From: Clostridium sp. AM58-1XD
Lineage (GTDB): Bacteria; Bacillota; Clostridia; Lachnospirales; Lachnospiraceae
Assembly: GCF_003464085.1 (NCBI RefSeq)
Contig: NZ_QSDR01000011.1
Coordinates: 62,001 to 126,000, forward strand
DNA length: 64,000 nucleotides
Direction of reading: 5' to 3'
The notes under the pieces are model-generated. The model had not been told where the DNA came from and did not search any database. It saw only the letters and a program-made list of their open reading frames with translations. Positions within the stretch are counted from its first letter, which is position 1. Each line of letters opens with the position of its first letter. The position numbers were made by a program, and so were the translations under genes. Of this stretch, positions 25,583 through 33,777 are shown piece after piece.

Positions 25583-26611
25583 ATGATGGACAGAAATTTA
25601 CAGATCGATAATACAAAAGGAGTTTTGATCATACTGGTAGTAATCGGACATTTTCTGCTTCCGGCTGCCTCCACGCGCCTGACTACAAATATTGTATACC
25701 TGATTTATGCATTCCATATGCCGGCATTTATCCTGATTTCCGGATTTTTTGCCAAGGGGATATACAGAAACGGAAGGCTTAGATGGGATCGAATCTTAAA
25801 AATGGCCTGGCTCTATGTACTTTACAAGCTGGCGGTTCATGTGACGGAAGGATTGCTGGCAGGAAGCATCCCACCACGGGTCGATTTCTTCCATGAGGCG
25901 GGAGCGCCATGGTATCTCCTTGCTCTTGTAATCTGGTACATGTTCCTCCCTGCAGCAGACCGCTTGAAAAAGCTGCTGGGATTGAAAAACACAATGCTGT
26001 TTCTGACAGCGGCAGCACTTTTAAGCGGTTACGGAAAAGGGATTGGAGAATTTCTGGCGCTTGACCGTGTGCTGGCTTTTATGCCTTTTTTTTATCTGGG
26101 ATACTTCAGCATGGAACAGGATTGGAAAAAGCTTGTGAGAGAAAAGCCGGGGAGAAATATCGTGCTGACTGCCGCCGTATTGGTTGCTGCCATTCTATTT
26201 CTGGGCATGTATGACTATCTGATTGCTTTTCGGAGAGTCGTTTACGGAGCGGCATACTGGCGGTTTTCTGAGGCAATATATCCATGGGCATGGCTGGTCC
26301 GCCTTGTGGAATATGGGATTGCATTTACACTTTCCATGGGATTAATGGCCGCTCTGCCGGACAGGAGGGTGCGGTTTCTCACGAAGCTGGGAGAAAGAAC
26401 ACTTCCGATCTATATTCTTCACAGAATTGTTCGTGATCTCTTTCAGATTTTTGGATTTTATAACTATTATAATCCGGCGTCAAAGATTCAGGTGATCCTG
26501 GTGATCTGCGGCTGTGTATGCCTGACGGGAATTCTGGGAAATGAATGGATTAACCGGCTGTTTCAGCAGGTGGCGGCGGTCCCTCAGAATGTATTTCGCC
26601 GGCTCAAATGA
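25583..26611 (+). CDS. Acyltransferase 3 family membrane protein (fucose 4-O-acetylase type)
   Basis: 342 residues, about ten hydrophobic segments. N-terminal IDNTKGVLIILVVIGHF with the catalytic-type His of this family, then YAFHMPAFILISGFF and GAPWYLLALVIWYMF. Family members O-acetylate extracellular sugars on polysaccharides. ATG 25583 and 25586 are both possible starts (MMD or MD). Monocistronic between two hairpins; substrate unknown. Confidence 0.88.
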   Translation: MMDRNLQIDNTKGVLIILVVIGHFLLPAASTRLTTNIVYLIYAFHMPAFILISGFFAKGIYRNGRLRWDRILKMAWLYVLYKLAVHVTEGLLAGSIPPRVDFFHEAGAPWYLLALVIWYMFLPAADRLKKLLGLKNTMLFLTAAALLSGYGKGIGEFLALDRVLAFMPFFYLGYFSMEQDWKKLVREKPGRNIVLTAAVLVAAILFLGMYDYLIAFRRVVYGAAYWRFSEAIYPWAWLVRLVEYGIAFTLSMGLMAALPDRRVRFLTKLGERTLPIYILHRIVRDLFQIFGFYNYYNPASKIQVILVICGCVCLTGILGNEWINRLFQQVAAVPQNVFRRLK

Positions 26612-26644
26612 AAAGACAACTGAATCGTGCGCTGAAGAAAAACG

Positions 26645-26679
26645 CAGCCTTTGATACCGGATTCCTGTATCAAAGGCTG
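26645..26679. repeat. Short hairpin CAGCCTTTGATAC..GTATCAAAGGCTG
   Basis: 13-bp perfect stem with a 9-base loop. The GATACCGGATTCC stretch is the reverse complement of one side of the conserved-loop hairpin at 29617-29690, so this may be a shrunken relative. It lacks a T-run on the plus side. Confidence 0.5.
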
Positions 26680-26776
26680 TATCTGATTAGGTATGTGCTT
26701 GTACGGCTTTTTTTCTGTGAGAGTCTGAGCAGCTTTTAGTTAGGAAAAAGTAAGAAATATTTCCTTGTGTCATGTG

Positions 26777-26819
26777 GTCTATTATGATAGACTAAAGAAA
26801 AGGACTATTATAATAGACC
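26777..26819 (+). promoter_or_regulatory. BlaI-type double operator overlapping the blaI promoter
   Basis: Two dyads, GTCTATTATGATAGAC (26777-26792) and CTATTATAATAG (26805-26816), lie 32 bases upstream of the BlaI-like gene. The second contains the -10 TATAAT, so repressor binding would block the promoter. Autorepression by BlaI is the usual arrangement. Confidence 0.7.
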
Positions 26820-26850
26820 ATATGGATATTGCGGCAGGAAGGGGAGGAAT

Positions 26851-27210
26851 ATGGAAGAACTAAAGTTATACGAGAGCGAATACCGGTTTATGGATTTAAT
26901 ATGGGAAATGGAGCCGGTCCGTTCCATGGATCTGGCCAGAGAAGCCCTGAAAGAGCTGGGATGGAAGAAGTCCACGTGTTATACGGTGTTGAAAAAACTT
27001 GGCGAGCGGGGATTTGTAAAGAATGAGGAGGCAGTCGTACGTGCTCTTGTTACGAGAGAACAGGTACAGAAGTATGAGAGCGAGGAGCTTCTGAAAAAGA
27101 GCTTTGATAATTCTCTTCCGGCGTTTCTGACCTCCTTTCTGAAAGACAGGAAACTGTCAAAGAGTGAGGCGGAAGAAATTATGAAAATGATAGAGGAGGC
27201 GGCCAGATGA
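26851..27210 (+). CDS. BlaI/MecI/CopY family transcriptional repressor
   Basis: 119 residues. Winged-helix N-terminal domain (YRFMDLIWEMEPVRSMDLAREALKELGW in segments), then the family KSTCYTVLKKLGERGFV recognition helix region and a C-terminal dimer helix with the candidate cleavage zone. GGGGAGG precedes the ATG. The stop overlaps the start of the BlaR1-like gene by 4 bases. It represses its own operon until cleaved after BlaR1 signalling. No beta-lactamase gene is nearby. Confidence 0.94.
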   Translation: MEELKLYESEYRFMDLIWEMEPVRSMDLAREALKELGWKKSTCYTVLKKLGERGFVKNEEAVVRALVTREQVQKYESEELLKKSFDNSLPAFLTSFLKDRKLSKSEAEEIMKMIEEAAR

Positions 27211-29603
27211 GAGAAGAGATTCTGATCACGATATTAAATATGACTTTTACAGGCAGCGTTGTCGCTCTGGTGATTATGGCGGCCAGACTTCTGATCAGAA
27301 GGCTTCCGGGAAAGTATGCATATATTCTTTGGGCGGCGGTTGGAATCCGCCTGCTCTGTCCCGTGGTGATGGAAACGAATTTCAGCGCGTTCTTTGTCCA
27401 TCCGGAGCCGATTGCACAGCACATTGTCTATGAACAGAAGCCGGCTGTTGATTCGGGGGTGTTTTTTCTGGATGAGCCGGTGAATCAAATGCTGGGGCAG
27501 ATGTCCGCTCCTGATTTAACAGCATCGGTAAATCCCATTCAGATATGGATTGCCCTGGGTACGGCCCTGTGGGCAGCTGGCTGCGTTCTGTTCATTACAA
27601 TCAATTTTCTGAGATATGCAGGCCTGAAAAGAAGGCTGAAGACAGCAATTCTGTCCACGAAACAGGAGAAGGGACCGCGCGTTTATGAATCCGACATGAT
27701 TTCATCCCCCATTGCGGCCGGATTTCTCAGGCCTTCCGTTTATATTCCTTTTGGAATGAACGAAGAGGAGAAGGAATACGTAGTTCTTCACGAATGCGTC
27801 CATATCAGGAGAAAGGATCATATCGTGAAGCTGGCCGCATTTCTGGCGCTGGCCGTACACTGGTTCAATCCAATCGTATGGCTGAGCTACTGCCTGATGT
27901 GTGAAGATATGGAACGGTCATGTGATGAGAAGGTCCTGGATCTGAAAGGGGATCATGCAGGGACAGCTTATTCAGCCATACTGCTTAAGTTCGCCGTGAA
28001 GCAAAACAGGCTTCTTCTGCCGCTGGCATTTGGAGAAAGTCATACAAAAATCAGGGTGAAGAATATTCTGCGCTATAGAAAACCGACGGGCCGAATTGGC
28101 GCGATTCTTACGGTTGCAGCTGTACTGGCAGGCTGTACGCTGTCTACAAATCCGAAAGAATCAGGAGAGGTCTCAATCATCGGTGGCGCAGACGGACCGA
28201 CGTCCATTTTTATTGCGGGAAAGTTTGATCCCGATGAACGGACGGTCGACTGTCCGCCTGTGAATCTGGAAGAACTGGCGAATGAAACGCTGGATCCGGA
28301 CCGGAAAAACCTTCACCTCGACTACGCTTCCAGAGTGCAGGGCATGCTCGTATTCCATGGCCCATGGGGGATTTTAGTCTATGAAAATAAACAGGGGAAG
28401 TGGACAATGACCCATTCCATTGACATGGAGAAGGTGGATGATTCTTACATGGCAGAAGGAAAGGACACGAGAGTTCTGGCTTCCTCCGGGGGGATTCTGA
28501 TTGGAAATAAAATAGACGGAGGATGGGAAGGGGAACCATATTACTATGATTTTGAAACGGGGGAGCTGCTCAGAGACGAGGCCTTTGGATCGCTGATGGA
28601 TATTCTGCCCGATGAAGGCCGGATCGGCCCGGACCAAAAAATCAGCATCATCAATAACGAAGAGGTAAAAGAAAAAGGAAATCCATATGATTACGGCTTA
28701 TATCAGATGGAGGAAAATCATCTGGCAATGCTCAATTCCTATACAAACCGGGTGACGGATCTGTGGTTTGCCGATGTGAATTCGGAAACCCAGAGCATGA
28801 CTCAGGCATATCTCTTCCATGGAGACGGAGAAGAGACGGTATATCAGGAAGAGATAAGACAATTCCTGTTCTACAGAAACGGATACGATTACTATGTGAG
28901 CGTTCCGACGGAAACCCTTGAATTCGAGAAAAACGATTCAGGGGAGGACGGATGGCATATACCGGGCAGGAGGGAACTGATCCGTGTGGACAGCCGGGGA
29001 AAAAGGGAGCTCCTCGATCCGCTCATGATATCGTGGGAGTCGTCGGAGACGCTGAAAACGCCAGTTATCATGGCAGGAGACCGGCTGATTTACCGCGGAG
29101 CCGAAAAAGCAGATACCATTTATTTTAAAACAGAGAGCCTGATCAGTATCGCTCTCGACGGAAGTGACAGGCAGACAGCGGGTAGGGACCGGGTACCGTA
29201 CAGCACATGGAAGGGATTGTCTCTGGACACGTCAAATAACCAGCTGTATTTTGAAGGCTGGACAAATGACGGGGCGTTTCCAAGGCCGATATACAGGGCC
29301 GACACGCGGCTTCAGAATATTGAGAAGATCGGTGAAATTGACGGAACGCTGATTACGGTCAGAGACGGTAATTTTTATTTCCTGCATAAGGATGAACAAA
29401 AACAGGCAATCGCAGTTGCCCGTATGGAAGAAGGAGAAGGATATTATTTTTACGATAAATGCGGTTACAATGCAAGTGAATACGCCTGTGAGAAGGCTTA
29501 TATCGCAGATGGAGAAATCCATGTGACATTCATCAGCCTGAGCGAACCTGATAAAAAGGCGGAATACCGGCTCAGATGTGAAGATACAGAGAAGGCCGAT
29601 TAA
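27207..29603 (+). CDS. BlaR1-like M56 metallopeptidase with a non-penicillin-binding sensor region
   Basis: 798 residues. Membrane segments near 10-30, 35-55, 112-140 and 296-310. Zinc peptidase motif HECVH near residue 194 with downstream EDMERSCDEKVL (third ligand). After the last membrane segment (ending VLAGC) comes GEVSIIGGADGPTSIFIAGK, then about 430 extracellular residues with repeated YFEG/WxxD/YYDFETGE-like strands and no SxxK, SDN or KTG motifs, so not the usual penicillin sensor. It looks like a beta-propeller or a similar repeat domain. Signals through BlaI, the gene it overlaps. What it senses is unknown. Confidence 0.85.
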   Translation: MREEILITILNMTFTGSVVALVIMAARLLIRRLPGKYAYILWAAVGIRLLCPVVMETNFSAFFVHPEPIAQHIVYEQKPAVDSGVFFLDEPVNQMLGQMSAPDLTASVNPIQIWIALGTALWAAGCVLFITINFLRYAGLKRRLKTAILSTKQEKGPRVYESDMISSPIAAGFLRPSVYIPFGMNEEEKEYVVLHECVHIRRKDHIVKLAAFLALAVHWFNPIVWLSYCLMCEDMERSCDEKVLDLKGDHAGTAYSAILLKFAVKQNRLLLPLAFGESHTKIRVKNILRYRKPTGRIGAILTVAAVLAGCTLSTNPKESGEVSIIGGADGPTSIFIAGKFDPDERTVDCPPVNLEELANETLDPDRKNLHLDYASRVQGMLVFHGPWGILVYENKQGKWTMTHSIDMEKVDDSYMAEGKDTRVLASSGGILIGNKIDGGWEGEPYYYDFETGELLRDEAFGSLMDILPDEGRIGPDQKISIINNEEVKEKGNPYDYGLYQMEENHLAMLNSYTNRVTDLWFADVNSETQSMTQAYLFHGDGEETVYQEEIRQFLFYRNGYDYYVSVPTETLEFEKNDSGEDGWHIPGRRELIRVDSRGKRELLDPLMISWESSETLKTPVIMAGDRLIYRGAEKADTIYFKTESLISIALDGSDRQTAGRDRVPYSTWKGLSLDTSNNQLYFEGWTNDGAFPRPIYRADTRLQNIEKIGEIDGTLITVRDGNFYFLHKDEQKQAIAVARMEEGEGYYFYDKCGYNASEYACEKAYIADGEIHVTFISLSEPDKKAEYRLRCEDTEKAD

Positions 29604-29616
29604 AGCGCAGAAAAAA

Positions 29617-29690
29617 AGCAATGGGATCGATACCGGATGCAGTGACTTGGCCACCGCCTTGGAACGGAATCCGGTATCGATCCCATTGCT
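29617..29690. repeat. Conserved-loop hairpin repeat, copy 1 (also a terminator)
   Basis: A 21-bp perfect stem (29617-29637 with 29670-29690) around a 32-nt loop (29638-29669). The loop's TGACTTGG, CCACCGCC and GGAACGGAA blocks recur at 36143-36213 and, inverted, at 38960-39020, whereas the stem bases differ. It separates two converging genes and has an A-run/T-run suited to minus-strand termination. Confidence 0.8.
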
Positions 29691-29727
29691 AAACTAACTT
29701 TTGCAGTACTTTAGATTTAGTCAAATG

Positions 29728-30567
29728 CTAATCCACAGTGTGAGAACGCGCCAGCTCACGAAGCTCCTTTAATGCATCGTTGAAACGGCGGGAAACGGCC
29801 GTCGGGTTGCCAAGAAGCAGGCCTTTTCGGTAGAAACCGATATGGTGGGTGATCGTTTCACGCTTTTCCATAAGGGATTTCAAACTTTCAGAAAGTACCT
29901 GTTCTTTCCTGGCGCGCAGTTCAGCCAGCTTTAATTCCTTGTCCTCCAGGAATTCATCGATGCGCTGTTCTGCCTCCGCCTTGAGAAGAGCCAGCTGCAC
30001 CTGCATGTCGTCTAAGTCAGCGCGCAGTTTCGTCATTGTTTCCAGGACCTTGCCTAAGGCAAGAGCCTCTCTTGTGGACTGTACGACATCACAGACGAAG
30101 AAGATGCTGATTACGGCAGTTCCGGACAGAAGCCATACGGGCCGTACGGAAGTTACAAAGGCGGATATGGGCCGATGGATCACTTCTGTGAGAAAGATTG
30201 TAAGGAATCCCCAGGCAATAGAAGAACTGAGGCAGATATATCCCTGAAACTGAAATTTCTGATTGCTGTAGTCCCAATATTTGATTTTAAACAGCCGTTC
30301 CATGACATAACCGGTAACGTATTCCAGCAGCGTTGCGGCGATAACACCGGAAATATATACGAGAATGATACTGCCCTTTACAGGGAGAGAGACCCAGAGC
30401 ATCATGACAGCTCCTGTTCCGTAGAGAGGGAGCATGGGAAGGCGGAGAAAACCGCGGTTCACGAGGCGGTGCTCCCGCACGGATACGTAAACGGATTCAA
30501 AAATCCACCCAAAGAAACAATATATATAGAAGAAAGCCATCCATTCATACCAGGTGTAGGTGTACAT
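29728..30567 (-). CDS. CmpB-family putative ABC-type membrane protein (PF06541-like)
   Basis: 279 residues. Five or six N-terminal membrane segments with YEWMAFFYIYCFFGWIFE, VNRGFLRLPMLPLYG and LEYVTGYVMERLFKIKYWDYS, typical of the ABC_trans_CmpB family. The C-terminal 100 residues are a cytoplasmic coiled coil (LKAEAEQRIDEFLEDKELK). No ATPase partner is adjacent. The family name implies transport but its role is not established. Confidence 0.85.
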   Translation of the reverse strand: MYTYTWYEWMAFFYIYCFFGWIFESVYVSVREHRLVNRGFLRLPMLPLYGTGAVMMLWVSLPVKGSIILVYISGVIAATLLEYVTGYVMERLFKIKYWDYSNQKFQFQGYICLSSSIAWGFLTIFLTEVIHRPISAFVTSVRPVWLLSGTAVISIFFVCDVVQSTREALALGKVLETMTKLRADLDDMQVQLALLKAEAEQRIDEFLEDKELKLAELRARKEQVLSESLKSLMEKRETITHHIGFYRKGLLLGNPTAVSRRFNDALKELRELARSHTVD

Positions 30568-30646
30568 AAAAACCTCCTTATTGCTGATATTCGTATCATA
30601 CGCGGTATTGGCCGGAAATGCAATGAAAAAGATAAGATTCTTTTGC

Positions 30647-30675
30647 TTGCGTTAATTGCTTATGTCATGTAGAAT
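30647..30675 (+). promoter_or_regulatory. Promoter TTGCGT-17-TAGAAT of the ABC-F gene
   Basis: TTGCGT (30647-30652) and TAGAAT (30670-30675), 17-base spacing, about 27 bases before the start codon of the ABC-F gene. Confidence 0.6.
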
Positions 30676-30701
30676 GGTGATGTTTGAAAGGAGTTTTTTC
30701 G

Positions 30702-32254
30702 ATGAGTATATTAAATGTTGAACATCTGAGCCATGGATTTGGGGACAGAGCGATCTTTCAGGACGTGTCCTTTAGGCTTTTAAAGGGAGAACATATTGGG
30801 CTGATCGGTGCGAATGGAGAGGGAAAATCTACATTTATGAGTATTATTACCGATAAACTGCAGCCGGACGAGGGAAAAGTAGAGTGGGCAAAAAATGTGA
30901 GAGCCGGCTATCTGGATCAGCATGCCGTGCTGGATAAGGGAATGACGATCCGTGACGTGCTGAAAAGTGCATTCTCATTTCTTTTTGAGATGGAAGAGCA
31001 GATGAACAATATCTGCGAGAAAATGGGAGAAGCGTCAGAAGATGAAATGACAGCCATGATGGAGGAACTCGGAACAATTCAGGACCTTTTAATGGCTCAT
31101 GATTTTTATATTATCGATTCTAAGGTGGAAGAGGTGGGACGCGCCCTTGGGCTTCAGGAGATTGGGCTGGACAAAGATGTTTCAGAGCTTTCCGGAGGTC
31201 AGAGGACAAAAGTTCTTCTGGGCAAGCTGCTTTTGGAGAAACCGGATATCCTGCTTTTGGACGAGCCGACCAACTATCTGGATACAGAGCATATCGAATG
31301 GCTGAAACGGTATCTGCAGGAATATGAAAATGCGTTTATCCTCATCTCTCACGATATTCCGTTCCTGAACAGCGTAGTCAATTTGATTTACCACATGGAA
31401 AACAGAGGCTGGACCGCTATGTGGGCGATTATGAGAAGTTTCAGGAGGTTTATGAGGTTAAAAAGTCTCAGCTGGAGGCCGCATACCGCAGGCAGCAGCA
31501 GGAAATTGCAGAGCTGACGGATTTTGTGGCGCGCAATAAAGCGCGTGTCGCCACCAGGAATATGGCCATGTCACGGCAGAAGAAGCTGGATAAAATGGAA
31601 GTAATCGAACTGGCCAGAGAGAAACCGAAGCCGGAATTTCACTTCATGGAAGCCAGAACGGCGGGGAAATATATTTTTGAAACAAACGATCTGGTAATCG
31701 GATATGAGGAACCTCTTTCAAAGCCGCTGAACCTGGTGATGGAACGTGGTGATAAGATCGTGCTCAGAGGCGCCAACGGAATCGGCAAGACAACTCTGCT
31801 GAAAAGTATTCTGGGATTAATTCCAAGCCTGGAAGGTTCTGTAGAGCTGGGAGATTATCTGCATATTGGATATTTCGAACAGGAGATGGCGCCGGGAAAT
31901 ACGACTACATGTATAGAGGAAATCTGGAAGGAATTCCCTTCTTACACTCAGTATCAGGTGCGTTCCGCTCTGGCCAAGTGCGGCCTTACAACGAAACACA
32001 TTGAGAGCCAAGTCAGGGTGCTGAGCGGTGGAGAACAGGCAAAAGTGCGCCTGTGCAAACTGATAAACAGGGAAACGAACGTGCTTCTGCTGGATGAGCC
32101 GACCAACCATCTGGACGCAGATGCGAAAGAAGAGCTGAAAAGGGCGCTGAAGGAATACAAGGGAAGTATTTTGCTGATCTGCCATGAGCCGGAATTTTAT
32201 GAAGGCCTGGCGACAAAGGTGTGGGACTGTAAGGAATGGAGTCTGAGGATATAA
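30702..32254 (+). CDS. ABC-F family ribosome-associated ATPase, frameshifted
   Basis: Two ABC domains without membrane segments: GANGEGKST, LSGGQRTK and LLLDEPTNYLD in domain 1; GANGIGKTT, LSGGEQAK and LLLDEPTNHLD in domain 2, joined by a charged linker (YEVKKSQLEAAYRRQQQEI). The frame breaks at about 31408: NLIYHMENRG ends in one frame and LDRYVGDYEKFQE follows in the next, with one G missing. Restored 517 residues matches the uup/YbiT-like size. ABC-F proteins relieve stalled ribosomes or protect against antibiotics. ATG 30702 follows AAAGGAG. Confidence 0.9.
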
Positions 32255-32298
32255 AAAATAGAGGATAATGCAAGAAGTTGAGCGATACGCAGACACGA

Positions 32299-32340
32299 AG
32301 ATACCCGCTGCCTGGGGGAGGCGCGGGTATCATCTTTTCG
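32299..32340 (+). terminator. Terminator of the ABC-F gene
   Basis: GATACCCGC (32300-32308) and GCGGGTATC (32323-32331) followed by ATCTTTTC. Confidence 0.75.
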
Positions 32341-32387
32341 TTATTTGGGAATGGTAGGTATATAAATAAGAAAATGTTATAGGGGGG

Positions 32388-32592
32388 CCGGACGGTTGCC
32401 CGTCCGGTATGAGTATGAAAAAGCTTTCTGATTTCAAGTTATTACTTGAAACAAAGGCCTGCTATCCTTTCGGATAACATGTTTAAAGTATAGCCGGTAA
32501 TTGTGACAGAAATATGTCCCCTCTATAAAAAAACCATAAAGATAATAAAAAATAAAAAAAGCCTTTAAAAAAACAGGTGGATTGTATATAAT
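32388..32592 (+). promoter_or_regulatory. Gap before mreB: hairpin and promoter
   Basis: CCGGACGG (32388-32395) and CCGTCCGG (32400-32407) form an 8-bp stem with a 4-base loop without a T-run. A long A-rich stretch follows, then TATAAT at 32587-32592 with weak -35 TTTAAA at 32564-32569 (17 bases). No coding sequence is seen in 32341-32623. Confidence 0.5.
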
Positions 32593-32623
32593 AAAGAAAG
32601 CAAAGACAGGAGGAATCAAACAT

Positions 32624-33631
32624 ATGATGATGTCAAATGACATTGGAATTGATTTGGGAACAGCCAGCATCCTTGTGTATATTAAAGGAAAAGGCGTTGT
32701 GTTAAAAGAACCGTCTGTAGTGGCCATTGACCGCGATACGAATAAAATAATGGAAATCGGTGAAGCAGCAAGACTTATGATTGGACGAACTCCAGGTAAT
32801 ATCGTTGCTGTGAGGCCGCTGCGTCAGGGAGTGATCTCCGATTATACGATTACGGAGAAGATGCTTAAATACTTTATAAATAAGGCTGTCGGAAAGCGTA
32901 CATTAAGAAAGCCCCGCATCAGTGTCTGTATCCCAAGCGGTGCGACTGAGGTAGAGAGAAAGGCAGTAGAAGATGCGACGTATCAGGCAGGAGCCAGAGA
33001 GGTTACGATTATTGAAGAACCGGTTGCAGCGGCGATCGGAGCAGGGATCGACATCTCCAAGGCGTGCGGAAACATGATCGTAGACATCGGAGGCGGTACT
33101 GCAGATATTGCAGTTATTTCTCTGGGAGGAACCGTTGTCAGCACGTCTATCAAGGTTGCAGGAGACGACTTTGACGAAGCGCTTGTACGGTACATGAGAA
33201 AGAAACATAATCTTCTGATTGGTGAGAGAACAGCTGAGGAGATTAAGATCAATATCGGCGCGGCATATAAGAGGCCGGAGACGCTCACTATGGAAGTGAG
33301 AGGGCGTAACCTGGTAACGGGTCTGCCGAAAACGATTGTTGTGACCTCTGACGAGACGCTGGAAGCGCTGCGCGAACCGGCTATGCAGATTGTGGATGCG
33401 GTACACAACGTTTTGGAAAGAACTCCTCCGGAGCTGGCCGCCGATATTTATGACAGAGGAATCGTGCTGACAGGCGGAGGTTCCCTTCTGAGCGGGCTGG
33501 ATTCCCTGATTGAGGAGAAGACAGGCATTACAACGATGGTGGCGGAAGACCCGCTGACTGCAGTTGCAATCGGTACGGGCAAGTTCATTGAATTTACCCA
33601 TGGCGGAGATGGAAAGCAGCAGGAGTATTAA
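32624..33631 (+). CDS. mreB: MreB/Mbl-type rod-shape actin homologue
   Basis: 335 residues. Actin-fold ATPase: phosphate-1 IDLGTASILVYIKGKG, connect-1 PSGATEVERKAVEDA, phosphate-2 VDIGGGTADIAVISLG and adenosine motif LTGGGSLLSGLDSLIEE. It polymerises beneath the membrane to guide wall synthesis. GGAGGAATC precedes ATG 32624; an upstream frame to 32582 crosses the -10 box. It stands alone, without mreC/mreD, which suits an Mbl/MreBH-like paralogue. Confidence 0.94.
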   Translation: MMMSNDIGIDLGTASILVYIKGKGVVLKEPSVVAIDRDTNKIMEIGEAARLMIGRTPGNIVAVRPLRQGVISDYTITEKMLKYFINKAVGKRTLRKPRISVCIPSGATEVERKAVEDATYQAGAREVTIIEEPVAAAIGAGIDISKACGNMIVDIGGGTADIAVISLGGTVVSTSIKVAGDDFDEALVRYMRKKHNLLIGERTAEEIKINIGAAYKRPETLTMEVRGRNLVTGLPKTIVVTSDETLEALREPAMQIVDAVHNVLERTPPELAADIYDRGIVLTGGGSLLSGLDSLIEEKTGITTMVAEDPLTAVAIGTGKFIEFTHGGDGKQQEY

Positions 33632-33654
33632 TGATTCACGAATTGGACAGGCAG

Positions 33655-33678
33655 GGGCCGCTGACAGCGGCCCTTTTT
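33655..33678 (+). terminator. Terminator of mreB
   Basis: GGGCCGCT, loop GAC, AGCGGCCC, then TTTTT. The T-run is shared with the left arm of the adjacent inverted repeat. Confidence 0.8.
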
Positions 33679-33723
33679 CATTACATAGGATAGTTCTCCG
33701 AACTATCCTATGTAATGAAAAAG
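33673..33723. repeat. TTACATAGG inverted repeat, copy 1 (perfect)
   Basis: A 24-bp perfect stem (33673-33696 with 33700-33723) around the loop TCC; core TTACATAGGATAGTTC. Followed by GCCCTCTGGCGCGGG. Degenerate copies at 52512 and 52964 share the core and the trailing AAAGCCCTCC-like block, so this is a dispersed intergenic repeat. Confidence 0.8.
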
Positions 33724-33777
33724 CCCTCTGGCGCGGGAGTTCGGCTTCGAAAGCAAATGAAAAAGGTGGGTTGGAAA

